Source: Muribaculaceae bacterium
GTDB lineage: Bacteria > Bacteroidota > Bacteroidia > Bacteroidales > Muribaculaceae
Assembly (NCBI GenBank): GCA_017626045.1
Contig: JAGAJP010000007.1
Location: forward strand, 1-46,386
Reading direction: 5' to 3'
Length of the DNA: 46,386 nucleotides
Both the position numbers and the translations under genes were made by a program. Position 1 is the stretch's first letter. Each line of letters begins with the position of its first letter. Shown piece after piece: positions 14,821 to 22,174 of the stretch. Under the pieces are notes generated by a model. That model was not told the origin of the DNA, made no database searches, and worked only from the letters and a program-made list of their open reading frames with translations.

Positions 14821-14901
14821 TAATCACAATCTCTTCCTAAGAGATTGTGATGTTTGCTAAACAAAAATGTCCCTTGCCGGTGTGCCGGTTTGGGACGTTT
14901 T
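14821..14901 (+). ncRNA. Candidate small RNA with two hairpins
   Basis: Starting just after the promoter at 14783-14814, the transcript would fold into a perfect 13-bp hairpin (14823-14835 with 14839-14851, loop cct), a single-stranded stretch (tttgctaaacaaa) and a second hairpin ending in seven Ts at about 14895-14901 (gtccc...gggac with an inner ccgg...ccgg). The second hairpin looks like an intrinsic terminator that works on both strands. A frame of only 18 codons (MFAKQKCPLPVCRFGTFF, ATG at 14849) runs through it, so a tiny peptide cannot be excluded. I do not recognise an Rfam family. The existence of the RNA is a prediction from promoter, structure and terminator. Confidence 0.5.
14862..14901 (+). 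terminator. Probable bidirectional intrinsic terminator
   Basis: The hairpin has a gtccc/gggac outer stem (with an A-U and a G-U pair extending it) and an inner ccgg/ccgg stem. It is followed by ttttttt on the plus strand and by TTTTTG on the minus strand. It can end the small RNA and also the minus-strand acyltransferase transcript that stops at 14994. Confidence 0.6.
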
Positions 14902-14905
14902 TTTA

Positions 14906-14935
14906 AGCAGTCCGAGCACGGACTGCTAACAGAAC
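14906..14935. repeat. 30-base dispersed hairpin repeat, full copy
   Basis: Bases 14906-14913 (agcagtcc) pair perfectly with 14920-14927 (ggactgct) around gagcac, followed by aacagaac. The same 30 bases occur without a mismatch at 16979-17008, and the first 16 bases occur at 4671-4686. Confidence 0.85.
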
Positions 14936-14993
14936 GGTGGGTGCTTTTGTTGCGAGAATTTTACTGGGGGCGAGGAATTGACTGGGGCGGGGT

Positions 14994-16007
14994 TCAATTT
15001 TTTTTGCGGAAGTGGGTCTCTATGGTGTGGACGCTCAGGAGGGAGAGGAGGCAGGTGACGGCTGTTACGGCGGCGAGGGGGAGCCAGGGGCGTGAGGGGT
15101 CCACGCCGTAGTAGACGGCTATCTGGATTATGGGGTAGTGGAGGAGGTAGATGTTGTAGGAGATGTTGTCGGTGCGGTTAACCCAGGGTATGGTGTGGCG
15201 GAGCATTGAGAATGAAAGGACGATAGCGGAGTATAGGACTGGAGCGGCTATGATGGAGGCATAGGGGATGTCGCGGGTGGCTATGTATAGCAGGAGCGAG
15301 GTTATGAAGATGATGCGGCGGTGTCGTTCGAATCGGTCTCTGGCGAAATACACGAGCATACCGCAGTAGAAATAAGAGAGTTGTCCAAAAATCTGGCGGC
15401 CGAGAATCACGAAAATCTCCCTTTCGGTCTGTTCATAGAGTAGCATGAATCCGAGTCGGTATAGAATCGAGACCACAATCACGGCGACTATGGCGCTGAC
15501 GCTCTTCCAGCGGAAGCGGGCTATCGCCCACATCATGATCGGAACCGATAGATATAAGCACCACTCGACCTTCATGGTCCAGAGGGAGCCGTTGACGGCA
15601 CTGTTTGCAAACTCCGGACCCTCGAACACGCCGGGGAGCGAGGGGTGGAGCCAGTTTAGGAATGAAAGATTGGCAGCAATGTATTTCCAGAACCCGGAAT
15701 CAGTGAAATACCGCGTAGCCGGGAGGGAGGAAAAGAATACGAGACAGAGGGCGCATAGCACCACGGCGAAGAAGTAGGGAGGCAGGATTCGACGAGCGCG
15801 GTCTCCGATGTATTGCCGGACATTCCGGGCTTTCCGGAAGCTTGGATACATCAGGAAACCGCTGAGCGCGAAAAAGCCCCCCACACTCTCCGCCGTGAGG
15901 TTTATAAAGACATCGCTGCCGGTGAGGCCGTTGAAGTGCCCGATGAGCACCAGGAGCGCCATCACGTAGCGGGCGATATCCATGTTTGGATAATATCGCC
16001 TTGTCAA
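14994..16007 (-). CDS. Acyltransferase 3 family (OafA/NodX-like) membrane protein
   Basis: These enzymes move acyl groups, commonly acetyl, onto surface polysaccharides or lipids. The 337-residue protein has the family hallmarks: RRYYPNMDIARYVMALLVLI with the following GHF (catalytic His about residue 23), GGFFALSGFLMYPSFRKARN and the basic RARRILPPYFFAV segment (about 68-80), then about ten membrane helices. Translation may start at TTG 16007, which keeps the conserved RRYYPNMDIARY motif, or at ATG 15983, which would cut it; I prefer the TTG. It lies 3 bases after panB and may be co-transcribed with it, though they share no pathway. Confidence 0.88.
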   Translation of the reverse strand: MTRRYYPNMDIARYVMALLVLIGHFNGLTGSDVFINLTAESVGGFFALSGFLMYPSFRKARNVRQYIGDRARRILPPYFFAVVLCALCLVFFSSLPATRYFTDSGFWKYIAANLSFLNWLHPSLPGVFEGPEFANSAVNGSLWTMKVEWCLYLSVPIMMWAIARFRWKSVSAIVAVIVVSILYRLGFMLLYEQTEREIFVILGRQIFGQLSYFYCGMLVYFARDRFERHRRIIFITSLLLYIATRDIPYASIIAAPVLYSAIVLSFSMLRHTIPWVNRTDNISYNIYLLHYPIIQIAVYYGVDPSRPWLPLAAVTAVTCLLSLLSVHTIETHFRKKN

Positions 16008-16010
16008 TGG

Positions 16011-16832
16011 TCAGTACTGCTCTTTCTCGTTGGGGAAGTCGCCGCTCTTGACGTCGCCGATGTAGTGCTGGATGGCATCGGTCATGATCTCGCCCATATT
16101 CGCGTATCGGCGCAGGAAACGGGGCGAGAAACCCATTGTGAGACCGAGCATGTCGTGCATCACGAGAACCTGTCCGTCGACGCCTCCGCCGGCACCGATG
16201 CCGATAACCGGGATTGTGAGCTGCTGTGCCACTTCCGTGGCGAGTTTTGCGGGAATCTTCTCCAGAACTATGGCGAAGCAACCAATCTCCTCGAGAAGTT
16301 TAGCGTCCTCGATGAGTTTCTTTGCTTCCGCCTCCTCTTTGGCGCGCACGCTGTATGTCCCGAACTTGTTGATGCTCTGGGGAGTGAGTCCGAGGTGTCC
16401 CATGACGGGTATGCCGGCGCAGAGGATACGCTGAATAGATTCGGCGATTTCCGCGCCGCCCTCGAGCTTCAGCGCCTCGGCGTGGCTTTCCTTCATCACG
16501 CGGATGGCGGATGCGAGCGCCTCCTTGGAGTTACCCTGATAGGTGCCGAAAGGAAGGTCCACCACCACGAGGGCCCTCTTAACGCCCTTCATTACCGATT
16601 TGGCGTGGTAGATCATCTGGTCGAGAGTAATGGGAAGCGTCGTGACGTTGCCTGCCATCACGTTGGAGGCGGAGTCGCCCACGAGGATGACGTCCATGCC
16701 CGCCTCGTCCACAATCTTCGCCATTGTGTAGTCGTAGGCGGTGAGCATTGAGATTTTTTCGCCGCGGTGTTTCATTTCGGTAAGGCGGCTTGTGGTCACC
16801 TTACGGGTGTTTTCTGCTTGAGCTGTTGACAT
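16011..16832 (-). CDS. panB: 3-methyl-2-oxobutanoate hydroxymethyltransferase PanB
   Basis: PanB transfers a hydroxymethyl group from 5,10-methylene-tetrahydrofolate to ketoisovalerate, giving ketopantoate for pantothenate and CoA. The 273-residue protein matches the family from [20 protein letters not shown] (about 29-48, with metal-binding Asp) through [20 protein letters not shown] (about 51-70), [17 protein letters not shown] (about 92-108), [15 protein letters not shown] and [14 protein letters not shown] (about 144-157). The catalytic Glu region [10 protein letters not shown] and the [20 protein letters not shown] motif are intact. The length is usual. Cytosolic enzyme. Confidence 0.97.
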   Translation of the reverse strand: MSTAQAENTRKVTTSRLTEMKHRGEKISMLTAYDYTMAKIVDEAGMDVILVGDSASNVMAGNVTTLPITLDQMIYHAKSVMKGVKRALVVVDLPFGTYQGNSKEALASAIRVMKESHAEALKLEGGAEIAESIQRILCAGIPVMGHLGLTPQSINKFGTYSVRAKEEAEAKKLIEDAKLLEEIGCFAIVLEKIPAKLATEVAQQLTIPVIGIGAGGGVDGQVLVMHDMLGLTMGFSPRFLRRYANMGEIMTDAIQHYIGDVKSGDFPNEKEQY

Positions 16833-16835
16833 TTA

Positions 16836-16875
16836 TTTTAATTAGTAATTTTTAATTAGTAATTAGTAATTTTTT
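16836..16875. repeat. AT-rich taattagtaat repeat array
   Basis: Three copies of taattagtaat separated by short T runs lie directly upstream of panB. They are of the same kind as 4573-4600. This kind of repeat is spread over many intergenic regions in this genome. Confidence 0.75.
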
Positions 16876-16913
16876 GGGGCTCGAGATTCTTGAGGAGCTC
16901 GGGATTGGGAGAA

Positions 16914-16967
16914 ATATGAGCTATATGAGCGCTATGAGCTATATGAGCTATATGAGCACTATGGGCT
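16914..16967. repeat. Six tandem 9-base units (atatgagct)
   Basis: Units are ATATGAGCT, ATATGAGCG, CTATGAGCT, ATATGAGCT, ATATGAGCA and CTATGGGCT. The unit length is a multiple of three and has no stop in one frame, so the array can be read as a repeated tripeptide, but no supported gene covers it. It lies between panB and mrp. Confidence 0.85.
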
Positions 16968-16978
16968 CTTAGGGCACG

Positions 16979-17008
16979 AGCAGTCCGAGCACGGACTGCT
17001 AACAGAAC
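16979..17008. repeat. 30-base dispersed hairpin repeat, second full copy
   Basis: The sequence is identical over 30 bases to 14906-14935, including the 8-bp stem and six-base loop. It lies 45 bases downstream of mrp on the minus strand. In both full copies a G-rich tail follows. Confidence 0.85.
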
Positions 17009-17052
17009 CGCCGGGGCTTTGTGAGGCGCGGGGCGCGGCTCTTCCCGGTGGG

Positions 17053-18174
17053 TCAGTGGGTTTGGACCGGTTTGGTGGGGGGAAGGGAGGTGTTTCGGCG
17101 GTCGCATTCCTCGGCTACTCTGCGGGCGAGGTCGGCGAAAGCGCGAGCCTCGGGGTCTTCCGCCACGGCGCCGCCGGTGCACTGCACGGCAGTCGGGCGT
17201 CCGGTGTCCGCTTTCTCGCAGATGTCCGCCACGAGGGGAATCTGCGCCAGCAGTGGCACGCCGAGTTCGTCGGCGAGACGAGCGGCGCCCCCGTTGCCGA
17301 AAATATAGTACTTCTCGTCGGGATGAGGAGCGGGAGTGAACCACGACATATTCTCTACGAGACCCAGGATAGGCACGTTGATCTTGTCGCTACGGAACAT
17401 GCCGATACCTTTGCGGGCATCCGCGAGCGCTACTTCCTGCGGTGTGCTCACAATCACCACGCCGGTGATGGGGAGCGTCTGAACGAGAGTGAGGTGGATG
17501 TCGCTCGTGCCGGGAGGCATGTCGATGAGGAAATAGTCGAGTTCGTCCCACCAGGCGTCGCTGATCAGTTGCTTGAGGGCGTTTGAAGCCATACCGCCGC
17601 GCCATAGGACGGGACTGTTGCGGTCAACCACAAACCCGATGCTGAGCATCTTCACGCCGTATTTCTCTACGGGCTCTATCCAGTCTTTTCCCTCCTGGTT
17701 CACCATGTAAAGTTTCTCGTCCTCCACCCCGAACATCTTGGGCATGGAGGGGCCGAAAATATCGGCGTCGAGGAGTCCGACCCTGTAGCCCTGCGCCGCG
17801 AGCGCGATAGCGAGGTTGGCGGCGACGGTGGATTTGCCGACTCCACCCTTGCCGGAGCTGACTCCTATGATGTTCTTCACCTTCGGGAGCGGGGTCTCGG
17901 GCTTAGCCGGCGCCTCGTTGCGATATTTGACCGAAATGCGGCCCTTGACGTCGATGTCGGGGTCGGCAAATACGGGGAGTGTAGCCTCGGCGGCACGTAC
18001 CACCGATTTAATGAAAGGGTCGGTGGGGCGGTCGAAGATAATCGAGAACGACACCTTGTTGCCGTCGATGCGTATGTCGTCCTCGACCATTCCGAGTTCC
18101 ACAATGTTTTTCCCGTTGCCCGGATATTTGACATTAGTCAGGGCATCGAGTATGAGTTTTGGATAAATTGCCAT
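17053..18174 (-). CDS. mrp: Mrp/NBP35-type ATPase, iron-sulfur carrier (ApbC)
   Basis: Mrp/ApbC proteins bind and hand over Fe-S clusters to target proteins in the cytosol. The 373-residue product has an N-terminal MIP18-like (DUF59) domain (about 1-95) followed by the P-loop ATPase: GVSSGKGGVGKSTVAANLA (about 103-121, deviant Walker A), GLLDADIFGPSMPKMFG, DYFLIDMPPGTSD (about 214-226) and VIVSTPQEVALADARKG. After VENMSWFTP the usual CxxC pair is absent; many Bacteroidota Mrp proteins look like this, so cluster binding may use other residues. It shares its direction and short gap with trmB. Confidence 0.93.
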   Translation of the reverse strand: MAIYPKLILDALTNVKYPGNGKNIVELGMVEDDIRIDGNKVSFSIIFDRPTDPFIKSVVRAAEATLPVFADPDIDVKGRISVKYRNEAPAKPETPLPKVKNIIGVSSGKGGVGKSTVAANLAIALAAQGYRVGLLDADIFGPSMPKMFGVEDEKLYMVNQEGKDWIEPVEKYGVKMLSIGFVVDRNSPVLWRGGMASNALKQLISDAWWDELDYFLIDMPPGTSDIHLTLVQTLPITGVVIVSTPQEVALADARKGIGMFRSDKINVPILGLVENMSWFTPAPHPDEKYYIFGNGGAARLADELGVPLLAQIPLVADICEKADTGRPTAVQCTGGAVAEDPEARAFADLARRVAEECDRRNTSLPPTKPVQTH

Positions 18175-18253
18175 TTTTCTATGTATTGGGTTATATAGAA
18201 CTATTGCGTTATAGAAATAACAATCTATGACGTGTTTTGGCTATTGGATCGGG

Positions 18254-19000
18254 TCACTGCGCGTTGGAGTGGCGACCGAACTCGCTGTGGTAGTCGTCGC
18301 GGGGGATGTCGTCGGAGTCCGGCTCGGCAATCTCTCCGGCGCCTATCCGGAAAGACAGCAGCTTGATGGTCTTACCTCTGGAGAGCCACTGCTGCTCATA
18401 GAAAGTCTTGATGGAGGAAACCGGGTCGGCGAGCCCGCTGCCGTATAGGTCGTCGGTCTGCATGAGCACCTCGAAGCCGTTGAGCTCCACAAGCCGGCGA
18501 GTGTATTTATACAGAAAAGGGGAGTCCGTCTTCAGGTTCACGACGCCTTCGGGCCGCAGAAACGAGCGGTATGCCGAGAGGAAACGCGAAGAAGTGAGAC
18601 GCTTGCGAGTCTTCTGCATCTGAGGGTCGGGGAATGTGATCCAGATCTCGTCGACCTCATCGGGGGCGAAGAATGCGGTGATCTGCTCGATCTCAGTGCG
18701 TAGGAACGCCGCGTTGTCCATGGCTTTTTCCTCGACCTCGCGCGCGCCCTTCCACATTCTCGCGCCCTTGATGTCAACGCCGATATAGTTGCGGTCGGGG
18801 TTCGCGGCGGCGAGAGCCACGGTGTATTCCCCTTTGCCGCAGCCGAGCTCGAGGGTTATCGGATTAGGACGGCGGAAGAAACCGCCGTTCCATTTCCCTG
18901 TGTAGGGGAATCCTTTTTCTATCAAAATGTGTCTCGGATATTGAAGCACGCATCCGAACGTCTCCATGTCGGAGAACTTCTGAAGTTTGTTCTTTCCCAT
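18254..19000 (-). CDS. trmB: tRNA (guanine-N7)-methyltransferase TrmB
   Basis: TrmB methylates G46 in the variable loop of tRNAs using S-adenosylmethionine. The 248-residue protein has LELGCGKGEYTVALAAANPD (about 51-70, SAM-binding glycine loop), YIGVDIKGARMWKGA, FLRTEIEQITAFF, the signature ITFPDPQMQKTRKRLTSSRF (about 121-140) and LKTDSPFLYKYTRRL. The length fits the family. It lies 17 bases downstream of the rdgB-porZ gene and 79 bases upstream of mrp on the same strand. Confidence 0.95.
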   Translation of the reverse strand: MGKNKLQKFSDMETFGCVLQYPRHILIEKGFPYTGKWNGGFFRRPNPITLELGCGKGEYTVALAAANPDRNYIGVDIKGARMWKGAREVEEKAMDNAAFLRTEIEQITAFFAPDEVDEIWITFPDPQMQKTRKRLTSSRFLSAYRSFLRPEGVVNLKTDSPFLYKYTRRLVELNGFEVLMQTDDLYGSGLADPVSSIKTFYEQQWLSRGKTIKLLSFRIGAGEIAEPDSDDIPRDDYHSEFGRHSNAQ

Positions 19001-19017
19001 TCGATCGAGAATTGATG

Positions 19018-22000
19018 TTATCGTTTAAGAACCAGAATTTTGGAGACCTCGCTGTAATTGCCGTCGCCGGCACCGGAAGACGCCAGCACGAAGTAAACAC
19101 CGCTCTCCACGCGCGAGAGGTCGAATCCGCAGACATCCCACTGCACTTTGCCGCCTCGGGCGGGACCGATCTCCCTGACGATGTTGCCGGCGGAGTCGCA
19201 AATCTTCACAATGCAGTCTTCCTCAAGTCCGTCGATTGTGACATAACCGTAATAGTCCGGGCCTACGGGATTCGGATACGCCCTCGCCTTCACCTGATCT
19301 CCGTCGGAAGCCTGGCCGCTGAGGAAATGCTCGCATAGTCCGTCGGATGTCGCAATCATGACGGAGTTGGAAGACGGGTTGAAGCAGGTGGCATACACAT
19401 TGTCGCTCGGGAGCATTGAGTTCTCGGTATTGATCTCGCTGATAATCGACTTTCCGTCGGCTGAAGTGCACACGATGCCTCCGCTGGCGAGCGAGAACCA
19501 TTTCCGTCCGAAACCGTCGATGGATATGTGGTTGACCGAGATGCCGTTAAGCAGGTAGTCGGCGAGTGAGGTCCCGTCGTTACGGCTCACCTTTATACGG
19601 CTCACCTTCCCGGGGTTGGTGAACGCCTCCTCGGGATTGAAGGTGAAGACACCGTTGTCGGTTCCGACCCAGACAAGTCCGGTCGCGGGATCCTCCAGAG
19701 CGCAGAATATGTAGTGGCAGCTGACGTTTCCGTCCTGGTCATACAGGTTTTTCATCACCGCCGTTCGGTCGTCGGACTCGTCATCGATTGTGCCGTTGTG
19801 GTCGTAGACCAAGAAATCCCTGTCGTATGAGGCGGTGATCATATACACAATCATGTTCCGACGTCCCTGAGTGGTGAGCGGAAGAGCCTCCGCAGAGGTG
19901 TTAGCCACACCGAGCGACTTGAGAGAAATCTGTTTGAACGGGCGGAAAGTCTCCGCAGAAGTGCTTGCCTTTCTATTCTCAGAAGACCAGATCCAGAGTT
20001 CCGGCTCGTATTTCTGCTTTATTTCAGACTTGATGTGCGCCATCACGAGGTTTCCGGCGGCGTCAAACTTCGGATAAAGGATCATGAAGGCACCTCCCCA
20101 GTCGGAGTAAGGCTCGCGCACCGACACGTGTCCCTCGAGCGCGGGGGCGTCATCGCTTCGGGTCATGTGTAGTACCGGGGTTTTCCCGGTAATGTCGTAA
20201 CGCAGCATACCGTTGAGCACGGAACCGAAATAGAACTGGTTCGGATTGTCAGGGTCGCGTACGAATCCGCACGGGTTCCTGAGTCTCAGTTCCTGACCGG
20301 GATATAGGTATGGGATTCCGTACATATCCCACTCGCCGCTGTCAAGGCCTGACAGGAGTATGGGGTTGGGAGCCAGGTGATTGCCGAAGTTGCCGTCGAT
20401 GCCATGTGTGTTTACGAGCATACCGAGGTCATCGGTGTATTGCAGGCGGTTGCATCGGAACACCGCGGGGGCGTTGGGTCTCGCCGGCTCCCGGGTCTCG
20501 GTCCATTTGCCGTCGCTTCCTCGGGAGAGGGAATAGAAGCCGGTTCGCGATTTCGCGAAATAGGCGTCGCGGAGGTCCCAGCTGCCGCACATTACAGCGT
20601 AATCGTATTCGCGTCTGCCGATAAACTGCCGGTCGCCGGTCTCGCGGTCGATTTCCACAATCTGCGAGGTTCGGGTCAGCAACAGTCCGTCTTTGTTTTC
20701 CACAATCGATGCACCCTGAAAACTGCCGATTGAATTTCTCACCGGCTCAGCCCCCGGCTCTCCGAAAGTGAGAATGTAATGCTCCTCCTGATTGTTCAGC
20801 ATCTTGGCAAACAGGCATTTCTTGGGGGAAATCGACACGAGGTCTGTCACGGGGTCATCCGCCGCCCAGTTTGTCGGCTGGAAATCGTCAAGCGACATGT
20901 GTATGCCGTCGAGTGGAGACTGGAGGATTTTCCCGTCGTGAAGCAGCAGCAATCGGTCTCCTGCCCTTACCACGCGGTCGACCGGCTTGTTGAATATGCC
21001 GCTTGACGCTATCTCCCCCTTTGAGTCGTCGATAACGATGAAGCCGAAATCAGTGGCGAGATACGCCCTGTTTAGTTCGGGAGCGAAAGAAATGCCGCGC
21101 ACCTCCTTGCTTCCGGACGTTAAGAAACTCTTCAGCGAGCGTAGGGTCTTCAGTTCTCCGTCATCGTATAGCAGGTCGATAGTGAAGTCGTCGTATACTA
21201 TCAGCAGGTAGTGGCCGAGCGCGTTGTAGTAAGCAGTTCGGATCACAGACTGCGAAAGCATGTTGTTGGCATTGTAAGGCCTCACCTCATCGCTTTCCTT
21301 TTCGAGGGTGAAGAGAGACAGGAGTTTAGTGTTGTTGTCGGCTGTCTCGGGATTATAATACTGCGCCCTGACCAGGAAATAAGTCTTGTCGGGAGTGTCA
21401 AAGACGTTCTCGACCACGTCGTCGAAAGTGTTGTAAATACGCCAGTCGGCGGCATTTCGGGCGGAAGCGGGGAGAGCCATTGCGATCAGCATAGAGAGCG
21501 AGGCAATCCACTTCAGCATGGCGCGGAGCGCCCTCCCTCGGTGCGACACAGCGTTCTTCTCGTCGTCGTCCATCTCGGCAAAGCATCTGCCGGTTTCGGC
21601 GGATACGAACACGGGGTCGTAGCCGAAGCCGTGGCTTCCGCTTCTTTGTGTAGCAATGCTACCCTCGCAAACGCCTTCGAAGAGGTGTTCCTCGCCATCG
21701 ATTTCGAGCGCGACGCAAGTCTTGAACCTCGCGCCTCGTTCCTGCACGCCGTCGAGCTCGCTCAGCAGGAGGTCCATGTTTGCGTCGGGGTCGCAAGCCG
21801 GGCCGGCATAGCGCGCGGTGTGGACACCGGGAGCGCCGTTCAGCGCGTCGACCAGGAGGCCAGTGTCGTCGGCGAAGCAGTCGTGGCCTGTAGCCTCTTT
21901 TATGGCTCGCGCCTTGATCAGCGCGTTGCCGGCGAGGGAGTCTGCCGTCTCCTCTATGTCCTGATTGAAACCTATGTCGTCAAGCCCGAGAATCTCGAGG

Positions 22001-22080
22001 CTGTCGCCCGCGATGGCACGCGCCTCGCGCAGTTTGCCCGCGTTGTTGGTGGCCATCACAAGTGTACGTTTTTTTGTCAT
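19018..22080 (-). CDS. RdgB (dITP/XTP pyrophosphatase) read through into a PorZ-like T9SS protein
   Basis: One open frame of 1020 codons covers two proteins. Residues 1-187 are RdgB/HAM1: ATNNAGKLREA (9-20), DIEETADSLAGNALIKA (41-57), FADDTGLLVDAL (69-80), FGYDPVF (152-158) and SHRGRALRAM (179-188). RdgB removes non-canonical purine NTPs in the cytosol. Residue 188 is a Met that opens a classic signal peptide (LKWIASLSMLIAMALPASA), followed by two beta-propeller regions and a C-terminal sorting domain (YPNPVGPDYYGYVTIDG ... YFVLASS), as in PorZ of the type IX secretion system, where PorZ works on the cell surface. A purine-rich gagggaggg lies about 14 bases before the internal ATG at 21519. 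I think two proteins are made, with the second starting inside; a fused, unsecreted form is also possible. Confidence 0.88.
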   Translation of the reverse strand: MTKKRTLVMATNNAGKLREARAIAGDSLEILGLDDIGFNQDIEETADSLAGNALIKARAIKEATGHDCFADDTGLLVDALNGAPGVHTARYAGPACDPDANMDLLLSELDGVQERGARFKTCVALEIDGEEHLFEGVCEGSIATQRSGSHGFGYDPVFVSAETGRCFAEMDDDEKNAVSHRGRALRAMLKWIASLSMLIAMALPASARNAADWRIYNTFDDVVENVFDTPDKTYFLVRAQYYNPETADNNTKLLSLFTLEKESDEVRPYNANNMLSQSVIRTAYYNALGHYLLIVYDDFTIDLLYDDGELKTLRSLKSFLTSGSKEVRGISFAPELNRAYLATDFGFIVIDDSKGEIASSGIFNKPVDRVVRAGDRLLLLHDGKILQSPLDGIHMSLDDFQPTNWAADDPVTDLVSISPKKCLFAKMLNNQEEHYILTFGEPGAEPVRNSIGSFQGASIVENKDGLLLTRTSQIVEIDRETGDRQFIGRREYDYAVMCGSWDLRDAYFAKSRTGFYSLSRGSDGKWTETREPARPNAPAVFRCNRLQYTDDLGMLVNTHGIDGNFGNHLAPNPILLSGLDSGEWDMYGIPYLYPGQELRLRNPCGFVRDPDNPNQFYFGSVLNGMLRYDITGKTPVLHMTRSDDAPALEGHVSVREPYSDWGGAFMILYPKFDAAGNLVMAHIKSEIKQKYEPELWIWSSENRKASTSAETFRPFKQISLKSLGVANTSAEALPLTTQGRRNMIVYMITASYDRDFLVYDHNGTIDDESDDRTAVMKNLYDQDGNVSCHYIFCALEDPATGLVWVGTDNGVFTFNPEEAFTNPGKVSRIKVSRNDGTSLADYLLNGISVNHISIDGFGRKWFSLASGGIVCTSADGKSIISEINTENSMLPSDNVYATCFNPSSNSVMIATSDGLCEHFLSGQASDGDQVKARAYPNPVGPDYYGYVTIDGLEEDCIVKICDSAGNIVREIGPARGGKVQWDVCGFDLSRVESGVYFVLASSGAGDGNYSEVSKILVLKR

Positions 22081-22098
22081 CTGCAGTAAGTGTTGAAA

Positions 22099-22129
22099 AA
22101 GAGGGTGACAAAACAGATGTCACCCTCTT
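22099..22129 (-). terminator. Intrinsic terminator after leuS
   Basis: A perfect 12-bp stem (22099-22110 with 22118-22129) is followed by TTTTTC on the minus strand. It sits in the 94-base gap between leuS and the rdgB-porZ gene, so rdgB-porZ needs its own promoter or read-through. Confidence 0.8.
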
Positions 22130-22174
22130 AATTAACGGAAAACCGAGTTCTTTATTACACTATGCGTCGTCGGG

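Noticed and set aside
16856..17344. Minus-strand ORF with repeated His-Ile-Ala-His segments
   Set aside because: It lies over the tandem 9-base repeat and the end of mrp in another frame. The repeated peptide is a result of the DNA repeat, and there is no sign of a gene start.
17053..18174. Loss of the CxxC pair in Mrp as a sign of a dead gene
   Set aside because: Mrp proteins of this phylum often lack this pair; all ATPase motifs are intact.
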